From SIRX01 sp965214475 (GTDB lineage: Bacteria; Actinomycetota; Rubrobacteria; Rubrobacterales; Rubrobacteraceae): DNA of 64,000 nucleotides. The stretch covers positions 2,852,001-2,916,000 of the forward strand of contig OZ243953.1 in NCBI GenBank assembly GCA_965214475.1, read 5' to 3'. This document shows positions 18,148 through 26,767 of this stretch, in pieces. The first letter of the stretch is position 1. The number at the start of each line of letters is the position of its first letter. The position numbers were made by a program, and so were the translations under genes. Under the pieces are notes generated by a model. It worked only from the letters and a program-made list of their open reading frames with translations. It made no database searches and was not told the origin of the DNA.

Positions 18148-18680
18148 GCGCCATCCCCTTCCAGTTGTAGTGCGATCTCTACCAACTCCCGGTCGTGGGG
18201 CCAGGCGAAGTCTAGATCTTCCAACTCATCAGCCGCGACCCAACGAAACTCCGCCACATCGTCTGCCGGCACAGGCTCGCCTTCTACCATACGGGCCGCA
18301 AAACCCAACGCCAGCACGAACGGGCCATCTTCGCCATAGGTGTGGACGGCCATTATCAGAGGGCCGACTATATCGTCTATCTCGACGCCCAACTCTTCCC
18401 AGACTTCTCGGGTGAGCGCGTCTACCGGATGCTCACCGGGCTCCAGAAAGCCGCCCGGCACGTCAACGCGTCCTTTCTCCGGCTCACCGGCTCTGACCGT
18501 CACCAACACTTTCCCGTCCTCCACGATGGCGCAGCCGGTTGAAGGCGAAGAGTTACGGTACCAGGACCGGCCGCATTCCGGGCACTTCACCCCTGTGGGG
18601 GAGCCGCCGGATTTCTCCAGCGGGGTGGCGTCCACTGGGCAGTAGCGGTACGGGGTGGCGGGTCCGAATTCTGGCTGCAT
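18135..18680 (-). CDS. Nudix hydrolase with zinc-ribbon N-terminus
   Basis: A 181-residue Nudix enzyme. The N-terminal ribbon has paired cysteines (RYCPVDATPL, VKCPECGRSW). The Nudix box GGFLEPGEHPVDALTREVWEELGVEI-type sequence lies near residues 75-100, with the catalytic REVWEEL. Zinc-ribbon Nudix proteins of the NudC-like group hydrolyse NADH or similar dinucleotides, but the NudC-specific SQPWPFPxS block is absent, so the substrate is open. It starts 1 nt after the VWA gene stop and overlaps the NiCoT gene, showing a tight operon. Confidence 0.9.
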   Translation of the reverse strand: MQPEFGPATPYRYCPVDATPLEKSGGSPTGVKCPECGRSWYRNSSPSTGCAIVEDGKVLVTVRAGEPEKGRVDVPGGFLEPGEHPVDALTREVWEELGVEIDDIVGPLIMAVHTYGEDGPFVLALGFAARMVEGEPVPADDVAEFRWVAADELEDLDFAWPHDRELVEIALQLEGDGAWQA

Positions 18681-18681
18681 A

Positions 18682-20208
18682 CTACGCCCGGACCTTTATG
18701 AGGCCTTCGGCGACGTTTGCGAGGCCATCTACGTCGCGTACTACCTCGACGCGGTTGCAGACTTGTTCGTAGAGCGGCATGTCACAGGAGCCGAGGCTCC
18801 AGCCCCATCGGGGCTCCGGGGTGATCCAGACGACCTGCCGCGCGTGCTGCGTTATCTCCTCCAACGCCTCCACGTTCGGTGGCTTACCGTTGTTGCGTCC
18901 GTCACCGAGGATCACGACCGTCGTGCGATGGTTAATGGTCGGCAGGTGCTCGTTTTTGAACTGCTCGGCGGCCTTGCCGAAGTCACTGTTCACATCGGCG
19001 TCTATAATGCGGCCCGAGAATACTTCCTCCACCGCCCGGTTCATGCCGTGCTCCTCAAAGACCTGCGTAACCTCCGCCATCTCCGCCACGAACACGAACG
19101 TCCGCACCTTCGAGAAGAGGCTCTGCATCTGGTAGATCATGTGCAGCCAGAATCGGCTCAAGTTCCGCGTGCTCATGCTTACGTCGCATAACAACGTAAC
19201 ACGTGGTTTGCCCTCGCGGCGACGGCGCAAGACGGGGTCGAACGGGACGCCATCGTAGCGGACGTTCTGGCGCAGGGTGTGGGGGACGCTGATGCCTCCG
19301 GTGCGATCTTGTTTCAAGCGGCGGGTCTTCGCGCCCTGGATGTTACAAGCTATGCGTCGGACCGCCGCCTCCATCTCCCGTTGCTCGCCGGCGGAGAACG
19401 TGAGCATCTTCCGCAGTGCCCGGCGACGGAACTCCGTGTCGTCCTTGGCGTCTTTCTTCAGGAGCTTTTCCCGCTCCTGCATTTGCTTTATGAGGTCCGG
19501 CAGTCCTTTGATGATGTTCTCCGATTGGACCTCTAGCTGGGAGATCAGGGCCTCGTCCACTTCCAGCTCGTGCAGATGGTCCACGAAGTCCTGGAGGTCC
19601 ACGGCGGAGACGTCCAGCGGTAGCTCCTCGCCGCCGAGTCCCGGCACCAGTTCGCCGGGGCTGAACATATTGCGCGAGCGGCGCAGGCGCATATGGTAGG
19701 TCAGGCGCTGGAGCGCGCTGTCCATTGCGCCCGGCTTGCGGTTCAGGATCAACTCCTGCGAAAACATCGAGAGCCGCATTCGCTCGGACTCGCCGTGGAT
19801 GTCGTTCGCTGGGCGCATCCGGTCCTCCTCGAAGAACTTCCGCATCTCCGTGGACTCGTCGGTGTCGTGGCTGTGGCCCTCGTCCTCCGGCCCATCGCCA
19901 TCAGCCTCCTCGCCGAGCTCCAGCTTCGCGGGCGGCGGACCATGGTCGTGGTCGTGCGAGAGCTTCAGCTTTGCCGAAGACTTCTCCTCTGCCGGGCGCA
20001 TCGAGAAGTACAGTTCGAAGAGCCGGTCGAAGGTGCTCTCGTCTTCATAGTTTTTAATTAATGTCGCCCGGAGTGTATCCTTCACCACCGCCCGCTCCCG
20101 GAGCCCGGTCTGCGACAGGGCGTGAAGGGCGTCAATGTTCTCAGCAGGGGAGATTCGCAGTTGGTGGTTGCGTAGTACCTGGACGAAGCCGTTGACTACG
20201 GTGTCCAC
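18682..20208 (-). CDS. VWA domain protein (CoxE-like)
   Basis: A 508-residue protein with a C-terminal von Willebrand A domain. The metal-ion-dependent adhesion motif is LLCDVSMSTRNLSRFW (DxSxS) at about residue 340, with a later VVILGDGRNN. The N-terminal 300 residues are helical and charged and contain HDHDHG and GHSHD histidine clusters near residues 85 and 112. Such proteins partner MoxR AAA+ ATPases in metal-cofactor insertion or complex maturation. Here the MoxR gene and a methanol dehydrogenase gene lie upstream on the same strand. This architecture also occurs in CoxE, encoded again at 28538-29689. Confidence 0.9.
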   Translation of the reverse strand: MDTVVNGFVQVLRNHQLRISPAENIDALHALSQTGLRERAVVKDTLRATLIKNYEDESTFDRLFELYFSMRPAEEKSSAKLKLSHDHDHGPPPAKLELGEEADGDGPEDEGHSHDTDESTEMRKFFEEDRMRPANDIHGESERMRLSMFSQELILNRKPGAMDSALQRLTYHMRLRRSRNMFSPGELVPGLGGEELPLDVSAVDLQDFVDHLHELEVDEALISQLEVQSENIIKGLPDLIKQMQEREKLLKKDAKDDTEFRRRALRKMLTFSAGEQREMEAAVRRIACNIQGAKTRRLKQDRTGGISVPHTLRQNVRYDGVPFDPVLRRRREGKPRVTLLCDVSMSTRNLSRFWLHMIYQMQSLFSKVRTFVFVAEMAEVTQVFEEHGMNRAVEEVFSGRIIDADVNSDFGKAAEQFKNEHLPTINHRTTVVILGDGRNNGKPPNVEALEEITQHARQVVWITPEPRWGWSLGSCDMPLYEQVCNRVEVVRDVDGLANVAEGLIKVRA

Positions 20209-20236
20209 TGCTGCCTCCAGACTTTGTAGGGACTTA

Positions 20237-20959
20237 TCAGCCGAAGAGCGCCGGGAGCAACAGGAACATGGACGAGATGTTGCCGAGTATGTGTACGATG
20301 ATACCTATGCGAATGTTCCGCTTCCACCATACCGTGTATACCATTGGCAAGAGGGCAATGATCCGTCCGACGGTCTGCCAGGGCGTGAAAAAATGGTAGA
20401 TGGAGAAGAGCGTTATGTTTACCAGGGGAGCCCATGCTCCGAGGCGAGCTAGCCGGGGCAGCAGGTATCCTCGGAAGTAAAGCTCCTCCACGATAGGTCC
20501 CGCTACGCCGTTGAAGATCAAGCCAAAGATCCAAGTCGTCGCCAGCGCGGCGGTAGAGTAACGAGAGAAGTCTTCCGTCAAGAAAAACGAGCCTGGTATC
20601 CATGAGAATACCGTCCCGGTAAAGAACAAGTCCAGAGGAGGGTACAGCAACACGGCGCAAACCGAGGCCCAGAGAAACAGTGATACGACTATCCCGATAA
20701 ACTGACCCCGCCCGACAGGTTCCTGGTATGAGAGTAGCCCTCTGAGTGAAGTACCCTCTTTTCGCGACTGATACAGTAAGTATCCGAGTTCGGAAGGAAT
20801 AAGCACGACGAAGATGGATAGGAAGATTGCAGCGAGGGAAGGAAACCCGAGACTCCTCATTAAGGGTGCCGCAAGTATGTAGAACACCGTCACCAGAGCG
20901 CCCGGCAGTAGATGTAGCACGATCGCACGCGCCATAGAATGAAGCTGGATCGTCTCCAC
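20237..20959 (-). CDS. CPBP family intramembrane glutamic protease
   Basis: About 240 residues and eight membrane helices. The three CPBP (Abi) motifs are PIVEELYFRGYLLPRL (EExxxR), FSIYHFF (FxxxH) and IIVHILGNISS (HxxxN). These form a glutamate-based active site in the plane of the membrane, as in Rce1. I use GTG 20957-20959; ATG 20935 is the next choice. The only strong ribosome binding site (AAAGGAG, 20989-20995) points to an in-frame CTG at 20983, so the true start may be CTG. It sits between the MoxR and VWA genes, which is unusual; whether it serves them is unknown. Confidence 0.85.
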   Translation of the reverse strand: METIQLHSMARAIVLHLLPGALVTVFYILAAPLMRSLGFPSLAAIFLSIFVVLIPSELGYLLYQSRKEGTSLRGLLSYQEPVGRGQFIGIVVSLFLWASVCAVLLYPPLDLFFTGTVFSWIPGSFFLTEDFSRYSTAALATTWIFGLIFNGVAGPIVEELYFRGYLLPRLARLGAWAPLVNITLFSIYHFFTPWQTVGRIIALLPMVYTVWWKRNIRIGIIVHILGNISSMFLLLPALFG

Positions 20960-21038
20960 CTGCGACGCTCTTGGGGTATCCAGTGAGTCTCCTTTTGAGG
21001 TGAGGTTGTCGCATGATAATGTCCTCGAAGCCCTGCCG

Positions 21039-22037
21039 CTAGTGCGCGTGCTTGTGAACGGAGCGGTGCATCTCATACATCGCCTCTTCGGGGTTCTCGC
21101 CGGTCGGCTCTTTCTGGCCGATGTCTTTGCTTTGTTTCGCGTTTACGCCGAAGTGGTCGAGAATTTTCTGGGCGTCGCGGTCGTACTTGGCGATGACGCT
21201 GATGGTGCTCTCGATCAGGTCTTTCGAGAGATTCGCCGCGTTGAGCACGACCAGGCTCTGCGCCCAGTCGAGCGTCTCCCCGATGCTCGGAGCTTTGCGG
21301 AGGTCGAGCGTGCGGAGTTCCTGGATGGTGCGGACCAACTCTTCGGAGAGGGCTTCGCTGATGCCGGGGGCTTTGAGGCGAACTATCTCAAGCTCCATGT
21401 CGCCATTAGGGTAGTCGAGTTGGAGGTGCAGGCAGCGGCGCTTGAGCGCCTCGGAGAGCTCGCGGGTCCGGTTAGAAGTGAGGATGACGACCGGGGGCTG
21501 GGCGGCTTTTATCGTTCCGATTTCCGGGATGGAGACCTGGTAGTCGGAGAGGAACTCCAACAGGAATGCCTCGAATTCTTCGTCGGCCCGATCGATTTCG
21601 TCTAGGAGGAGGACCGCGGGTTCCTCGGACTGCACCGCCTGCAGGATCGGGCGCTCGACCAGGAAGTTTTCGGAGAAGAATATATCTTCCTGACCGCGCA
21701 GCACTTCGGCGGCTTCGCGCAGGGTTTCGGTTGGGGCTAAGGTCTCCCCGATCTTCTCACGCAGGACTTGCGTATAAAGAAGCTGCTTGCTGTATTCCCA
21801 TTCGTAGAGGGCTTTTGCTTCGTCGAGGCCTTCGTAGCACTGCAAACGGATCAGGGTCTGTCCTACAGCCCCCGCGAGCGACTTCGCGAGCTCCGTCTTT
21901 CCAATTCCCGCCGGACCTTCGACCAGCACCGGCTTGTTCAGCCGCGTCGCCAGAAACACGACCGTCGCCAGCCGCTTGTCCGAAACATAGCTCTGCTCTG
22001 CGAGCTTCTCGCCGACCTCTTCAATACTCTGAAACAA
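21039..22037 (-). CDS. MoxR-type AAA+ ATPase (CoxD-like)
   Basis: A 332-residue AAA+ ATPase. Walker A is VEGPAGIGKTELAKSLAGAV, Walker B is AVLLLDEIDRADEEFEAFL, and sensor 1 is VVILTSNRTRELSEALKRRC. RLQCYEGLDEAKALYEWEY is typical of the CoxD/MoxR subgroup. It converts ATP hydrolysis into remodelling of a client protein, acting with a VWA partner. The gene is 112 nt downstream of the methanol dehydrogenase gene and upstream of the VWA gene. The protein ends in a His-containing tail (MYEMHRSVHKHAH). A closely similar ATPase is encoded at 27615-28538. Confidence 0.93.
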   Translation of the reverse strand: MFQSIEEVGEKLAEQSYVSDKRLATVVFLATRLNKPVLVEGPAGIGKTELAKSLAGAVGQTLIRLQCYEGLDEAKALYEWEYSKQLLYTQVLREKIGETLAPTETLREAAEVLRGQEDIFFSENFLVERPILQAVQSEEPAVLLLDEIDRADEEFEAFLLEFLSDYQVSIPEIGTIKAAQPPVVILTSNRTRELSEALKRRCLHLQLDYPNGDMELEIVRLKAPGISEALSEELVRTIQELRTLDLRKAPSIGETLDWAQSLVVLNAANLSKDLIESTISVIAKYDRDAQKILDHFGVNAKQSKDIGQKEPTGENPEEAMYEMHRSVHKHAH

Positions 22038-22149
22038 AATGCTCCTTCTCGAAAATCAGTCTCCGGCGCCAACGGGAGCGGACTATCCGCCCGCCCCCGT
22101 ATTCTATGTCCCGCTACTCTAGCGGGACGGTTTAGATAACGCTACCTCT

Positions 22150-23532
22150 CTATCTGGATGCCGGCTGGCGGCCGAGGCTCTCATCGCGCTCCTCGTATCC
22201 CTGGGTCTTGCGGCCCATCGCCGGCGCCGCGCCCCAGACGTTCTGCCGGTAGCCGTTGGAGGTCTTGCGTTCCATGCCGTCGTACACACAGTCGCGCAGT
22301 ACTTCTTTCGCACCTTCGACGGTCAGGTCGCGCGGGTTGCCCGGCGTGCAGAGGTCCTCCATCATGTGCTCGGCCATCTTCTGCAGCTCGTCGTCGTCGC
22401 TCTGGATCGCCTCGGTCGGACGACCCTCGTACCAGCCCTGTCCCATCCGGGTCTTCGGGTACTCGGTCACCGACGAGAAGTTCTCCGGAATACCACAGTC
22501 TTTGGCGAGCCTTATAACGGCGTCTATCGCCTGGTCGGCGGCCTGGACCGGGTTCATGCCCCGCGTGTTCTCGCCCATCGCCGTCGCGATATCCGCGTAC
22601 TTCTCGACCGCCGCCGGCTGGTTGTAGGTCCACACCCGCGAGATGCCGATGCCGTTGTTCAGCCCGTGGTGGATGTCGTAGTAAGCGCAGACCGCGTGTG
22701 AGAGTGAGTGCAAGATACCCAGCAAGGCGCTGCTGAACGCCTGGGCCGCCAGATACTGGGCCCAGACCATGCCCTCCATCGCCTTGAAGTTCTTCGGGTT
22801 GTAGGTAGCCTCCCGCAAGTTCTCGGTAACGAGCCTGACGGCTTCGAGGGCTATGGGCGTACACGAGAGATGCTGCACGCGTCCGGCGTAAGCCTCGGAA
22901 GCATGTGCGATGGTGTCGAAGCCCGTGTAGGCCACGTACTCCGGCGGCTGGGTCATGCACAGCACGGGATCGTTGATGGCGAGCGTCGTCGTCATCGCCC
23001 GGTCGAAGGCTACCCACTTGTGCGGCGCCTTCTCGCTGGAAAGGTCCGTGATGACAGCGGCCGGTGTCGTCTCAGAGCCCGTGCCGACGGTCGTGTTGAT
23101 CGCGATGTGCGGCGGGTTCTCCAGCTTCTCGCTCGCGTTCAGCCCCTGAAACTCGTTGATGTTCCGCCCGTCGTGGGCCGCCACGACCCGCGCGCCTTTC
23201 GTAGTATCGTGCGGGCTGCCGCCGCCGATGGAGACAAATCCGTCGCACTCGCCCTCGGTGAACGCGTTGTAGGCGTCCATCACGTTGTAGTCCTTCGGGT
23301 TCGTCTCGACCTTATCGTAGACCGTCACCGAGACGCCCGCGTTCTCGAAGTTCGTCTTACACTCGTCAATAATGCCGGTCTCCCGCAAGCCGGTAGTCAC
23401 GAACAGGACGTGATTTAGTCCCATCGCCGCCGCTTCGGGACCCGCCGTTTCGTAGGCCCCCGCACCGAGTAGCGACCTTGGTTGCTTAAAGAATTCCTTT
23501 ACCGGAAACTCGAACATCTGGGAAGTGTCCAT
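22150..23532 (-). CDS. iron-containing alcohol dehydrogenase, NDMA-type methanol dehydrogenase
   Basis: A 460-residue group III (metal-dependent) alcohol dehydrogenase. The nucleotide-binding block is DGFVSIGGGSPHDTTKGARV. Metal ligands lie in GFDTIAHASEAY and in HSLSHAVCAYYDIHHGLNNG. The N-terminus (MFEFPVKEFFKQPRSLLGAG) and the long C-terminal extension (EGAKEVLRDCVYDGMERK) match the methanol:NDMA oxidoreductases of Amycolatopsis and Mycobacterium, decameric enzymes with tightly bound NADPH and Mg/Zn. It oxidises methanol or short alcohols in the cytosol. AAAGGAA precedes the ATG. The promoter (23660-23688) is back to back with that of the cox operon. Confidence 0.88.
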   Translation of the reverse strand: MDTSQMFEFPVKEFFKQPRSLLGAGAYETAGPEAAAMGLNHVLFVTTGLRETGIIDECKTNFENAGVSVTVYDKVETNPKDYNVMDAYNAFTEGECDGFVSIGGGSPHDTTKGARVVAAHDGRNINEFQGLNASEKLENPPHIAINTTVGTGSETTPAAVITDLSSEKAPHKWVAFDRAMTTTLAINDPVLCMTQPPEYVAYTGFDTIAHASEAYAGRVQHLSCTPIALEAVRLVTENLREATYNPKNFKAMEGMVWAQYLAAQAFSSALLGILHSLSHAVCAYYDIHHGLNNGIGISRVWTYNQPAAVEKYADIATAMGENTRGMNPVQAADQAIDAVIRLAKDCGIPENFSSVTEYPKTRMGQGWYEGRPTEAIQSDDDELQKMAEHMMEDLCTPGNPRDLTVEGAKEVLRDCVYDGMERKTSNGYRQNVWGAAPAMGRKTQGYEERDESLGRQPASR

Positions 23533-23659
23533 AGAATAAACCAGTTCCTTTCCCCACTAGTCATGACTTATCCCAAAAAGAAAACATTCGTGGTGTAACT
23601 ATCGCTTCTCTCCGAAGAAGCCTCCTTTCACGCTGCCCTTGCCCCTTACAAGAGACGTT

Positions 23660-23688
23660 ACTATTGCACTTCACCGGAGGCGCGTCAA
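23660..23688 (-). promoter_or_regulatory. sigma-70-like promoter of the methanol dehydrogenase operon
   Basis: On the minus strand TTGACG (23683-23688), 17 nt, AATAGT (23660-23665). It would give a leader of about 120 nt before the ATG at 23532. The leader contains a hairpin with CTTCT/AGAAG arms. Confidence 0.45.
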
Positions 23689-23709
23689 GGTTCTCTGGGT
23701 AGGTTTCCG

Positions 23710-23739
23710 TTGAAGCAATTCTCGCGATCGTGCTACACT
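23710..23739 (+). promoter_or_regulatory. sigma-70-like promoter of the cox operon
   Basis: TTGAAG (23710-23715), 18 nt, TACACT (23734-23739). Transcription would begin near 23746, leaving about 140 nt of leader before the coxS GTG at 23888. The leader includes a GCCC/GGGC hairpin near 23780. The -35 boxes of this and the divergent promoter are only 21 nt apart. Confidence 0.45.
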
Positions 23740-23887
23740 GAATTGGCTCGTTTTCGAGAAAGGGGAACGATAGGCAGAGGCCCATGCGGGCGGTGAAAAC
23801 CAGTCCTCCGTAATTGCTTTGACTGCTGTCGTGCGACGCTTACGGGGATCATGTTTTCGCGGAAATGTTCATTGTGAAAGGAGGAAC

Positions 23888-24367
23888 GTGAGGCGTATTC
23901 AGGTAGAGGTGAACGGGATCACCTATGAACATGAGGTGGAACCCCGACTGCTGTTGGTGCATTACTTGCGGGAGGTGTTGAACTTGACCGGAACTATGGT
24001 CGGGTGCAACACGTCTAACTGCGGGGCTTGCACGGTGCTGATGAATGGGGAATCGGTCAAGTCTTGTACGCTGCTAGCGGTGCAGGCTGACGGGCAGCAG
24101 ATCGTGAACGTCCAGGGTCTCGCGGAGAACGGTGAGTGGCATCCTATGCAGAAGGCGTTTCATGAGAATCACGGCTTGCAGTGCGGGTATTGCACGCCGG
24201 GCATGATCATGGCTTCGGTCAGCATGTTGGCGGAGAACCCGGACCCATCGGAAGAGGAGATCCGGGAGTCTTTGGAGGGCAACTACTGCCGTTGCACGGG
24301 CTACGAGAACATCGTCAAGTCCGTCCAGCAGGCCGCCGGCGAGATGAGCACCCAGGTATCGTCTTAG
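23888..24367 (+). CDS. coxS: molybdenum hydroxylase iron-sulfur subunit, CoxS
   Basis: A 159-residue small subunit with two [2Fe-2S] clusters. The plant-ferredoxin-type cluster is in VGCNTSNCGACTVLMNG plus SCTLL. The second cluster is in LQCGYCTPGMIM and NYCRCTGYENIV. It passes electrons from the molybdenum centre of CoxL to the FAD of CoxM. The start is GTG 23888 with AAAGGAGG 3-4 nt upstream; an upstream extension to 23819 lacks a ribosome site. CoxL follows after 12 nt, in a single operon. Confidence 0.95.
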   Translation: MRRIQVEVNGITYEHEVEPRLLLVHYLREVLNLTGTMVGCNTSNCGACTVLMNGESVKSCTLLAVQADGQQIVNVQGLAENGEWHPMQKAFHENHGLQCGYCTPGMIMASVSMLAENPDPSEEEIRESLEGNYCRCTGYENIVKSVQQAAGEMSTQVSS

Positions 24368-24379
24368 AGAGGGGATAGA

Positions 24380-26767
24380 GTGACTGAAGCACCGGAGAAG
24401 TACGTCGGCGGTGGCGTACTACGGAAAGAAGACCCGGCTCTAGTAACCGGGAATGCTAACTGGACGGACAACATAAAGATGCAGGGGATGCTGCACGCAT
24501 CCATCTTGCGAAGCCCGTTCGCCCACGCAAAGATCACGAACCTAGACGTTTCGGCGGCCTTGGAGCAGCCGGGCGTGGTAGCGGCCTACACGGGCAAAGA
24601 GTTGGAGGATGAATGGGTGGCGCCGATGCCGTGCGCCTGGCCCGTTACCGAAGACATCAAGATGCCCGACCACTGGCCGCTCGCCAAAGACAAAGTGAAC
24701 TTCATGGGTGATGCGGTCGCCATCGTGATCGCCACCGACCGCTACAAGGCCCAGGACGCCCTGGAGCACATAGATGTGGACTACGAGCCGCTCGACGTGG
24801 TAACGAATATGGAAGAAGCCATAAAAGACGACGCCGCGCTGGTTCACGAGGACTTGGAGACCAACAAGTCTTACGTGTGGCCGCTGAAGGTCGGGGACAT
24901 CGAAGATGCCTTCGAGAAGGCGGACTTGGTCGTCAAGGAGCGCTACATCCAGCAGCGGCTCATCCCGAACGCCATCGAGCCGCGCGCATTGGTCGCGTAT
25001 CCGGAGCCGGCGAGCGGCGGCGTCGTACTCTACAGCGCCACCCAGGTACCGCACATACTGAGAATGATGCTCTCCGCGGTAACGGGGATTCCGGATCACA
25101 AGGTCCGGGTAGTCGCCCCGGACGTGGGTGGTGGGTTCGGTTCCAAGCTCAACTTCTACGTCGAAGAAGCGCTGGCTGCGGTATTGGCACGCAAGCTCGG
25201 AGCCCCGATCAAGTGGATAGAAGATAGGTCCGAGAACTACATGGCCACTATCCACGGCCGCGACCAGATCCAGGACATAGAACTCGCCGCCACGAGCGAG
25301 GGCGAAATCCTCGGCCTCCGGGTCGCGCTGCTGGCGGATATGGGCGCGTACATGCAGCTCGTTACACCGGGCATCCCGATCCTCGGTGCTTTCGTATACC
25401 CCGGCGTCTACAACTTCGGCGCCTACTCGTTCACCTGCACCGGCGTCTTTACCAATAAGACCCCGACGGACGCTTACCGTGGGGCCGGGCGCCCCGAGGC
25501 GGCTTACGCCATAGAGCGGATCATCAGCAGCCTCGCCCGCGAGTTGGAGATGGACCCGGCGGAGGTGCGGCGCAAGAACTTCTACGAGCCGTTCGACGAG
25601 CCGACCGACACCCCGGCGGGCATCCAGTACGACTCACTGAACCTGCCGATGGTGCTCGACCGGGTCATCGAGATGGCCGATTACGAAGGACTGCGCGAAG
25701 AGCAGCAGCGCCGCCGTGACGAGAACGACCCCGTTCAACTCGGCATCGGGTTCTCGACGTACACGGAGATCTGCGGCCTCGCGCCCTCTCAGGTGCTGGC
25801 CTCGCTCCGCTACGGCGCGCCGGGCTGGGAGGCGGCCAACGTGCGGATGTTCGGCTCCGGCAAGGTCGAGGTAGTGACCGGAACCTCGCCCCACGGACAG
25901 GGGCACGAGACTTCCTGGTCCCAGATCGCCGCCGATGCACTCGGCGTCACGCCGGATGACGTCGAAGTCGTCCACGGCGACACGGCTACCTCGCCCCACG
26001 GACTCGACACGTACGGCTCTCGCAGCCTGCCGGTCGGTGGTGTGGCGGTACATCTCGCGGCCGAGAAGGTTGCGGAGAAGGCGAAGAAGATCGCCGCTCA
26101 CATGCTCGAAGCCTCCGAGGATGACATGGAATTCGAGGGTGGAACGTTCAGCGTCGCCGGTTCGCCGGACCAGAGCGTAACCATCAACGATGTCGCGGGG
26201 GCGGCATTCGGAGGCATCAATCTCCCCGAGGGCATGGAGCCGGGGCTGGACGAGAACTACTTCTACGACCCGCCCAACTTCGTATTCCCGTTCGGGGCGC
26301 ACATCTGCGTTTCGGAGGTGGATACCGAGACCGGCAAGGTCCGGCTGCGGGACTACTTCGCGGTGGATGACTGCGGTCCCGTCATTAACCCGATTATCGT
26401 GGATGGACAGCTTCACGGCGGCCTCGCCCAGGGTATCGCGGAAGCCCTCTACGAAGAGGCTCTCTACGACGAGGACGGCACGCTCGTCACGGGTTCGATG
26501 GTGGACTACATGATCCCCGGCGCCCCCGAACTGCCGAACTTCACCCTGGACCGGACCGTGACACCATCGCCATCCAATCCGATGGGTGTAAAGGGTATCG
26601 GTGAGGCCGGGACCATCGGTTCGCCGCCGGCGGTCATCAACTCGGTTATTGATGCGCTGGAGCCGCTCGGGGTTACGCACATAGATAAACCTGCGTTGCC
26701 GATGCGGGTGTGGAACGCGATCCAGGACGCAAAATCCGGCGCGAACGGACAGGGAGGTGATGAGTAG
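24380..26767 (+). CDS. coxL: molybdenum hydroxylase large subunit, form II CoxL
   Basis: A 795-residue catalytic subunit of the xanthine oxidase family binding molybdopterin cytosine dinucleotide. The active-site loop is AYRGAGRPEAA at about residue 365. That is the form II signature, whereas true aerobic CO dehydrogenase (form I) has AYxCSFR with a Cu-binding cysteine. The catalytic glutamate region is GIGEAGTIGSPPAV near residue 735. Form II enzymes oxidise CO poorly or use other substrates, so calling this CO dehydrogenase is not justified. The gene starts with GTG, and its stop overlaps the coxM start (TAGTG). Confidence 0.95.
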   Translation: MTEAPEKYVGGGVLRKEDPALVTGNANWTDNIKMQGMLHASILRSPFAHAKITNLDVSAALEQPGVVAAYTGKELEDEWVAPMPCAWPVTEDIKMPDHWPLAKDKVNFMGDAVAIVIATDRYKAQDALEHIDVDYEPLDVVTNMEEAIKDDAALVHEDLETNKSYVWPLKVGDIEDAFEKADLVVKERYIQQRLIPNAIEPRALVAYPEPASGGVVLYSATQVPHILRMMLSAVTGIPDHKVRVVAPDVGGGFGSKLNFYVEEALAAVLARKLGAPIKWIEDRSENYMATIHGRDQIQDIELAATSEGEILGLRVALLADMGAYMQLVTPGIPILGAFVYPGVYNFGAYSFTCTGVFTNKTPTDAYRGAGRPEAAYAIERIISSLARELEMDPAEVRRKNFYEPFDEPTDTPAGIQYDSLNLPMVLDRVIEMADYEGLREEQQRRRDENDPVQLGIGFSTYTEICGLAPSQVLASLRYGAPGWEAANVRMFGSGKVEVVTGTSPHGQGHETSWSQIAADALGVTPDDVEVVHGDTATSPHGLDTYGSRSLPVGGVAVHLAAEKVAEKAKKIAAHMLEASEDDMEFEGGTFSVAGSPDQSVTINDVAGAAFGGINLPEGMEPGLDENYFYDPPNFVFPFGAHICVSEVDTETGKVRLRDYFAVDDCGPVINPIIVDGQLHGGLAQGIAEALYEEALYDEDGTLVTGSMVDYMIPGAPELPNFTLDRTVTPSPSNPMGVKGIGEAGTIGSPPAVINSVIDALEPLGVTHIDKPALPMRVWNAIQDAKSGANGQGGDE

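Noticed and set aside
18682..22037. Treating the MoxR and VWA genes at 18.7-22.0 kb as part of the cox operon
   Set aside because: They are on the opposite strand, downstream of the methanol dehydrogenase, and the cox operon has its own coxD and coxE.
24380..26767. Calling CoxL an aerobic CO dehydrogenase (form I)
   Set aside because: The active-site loop is AYRGAGR, not AYxCSFR, so the copper-binding cysteine is missing.
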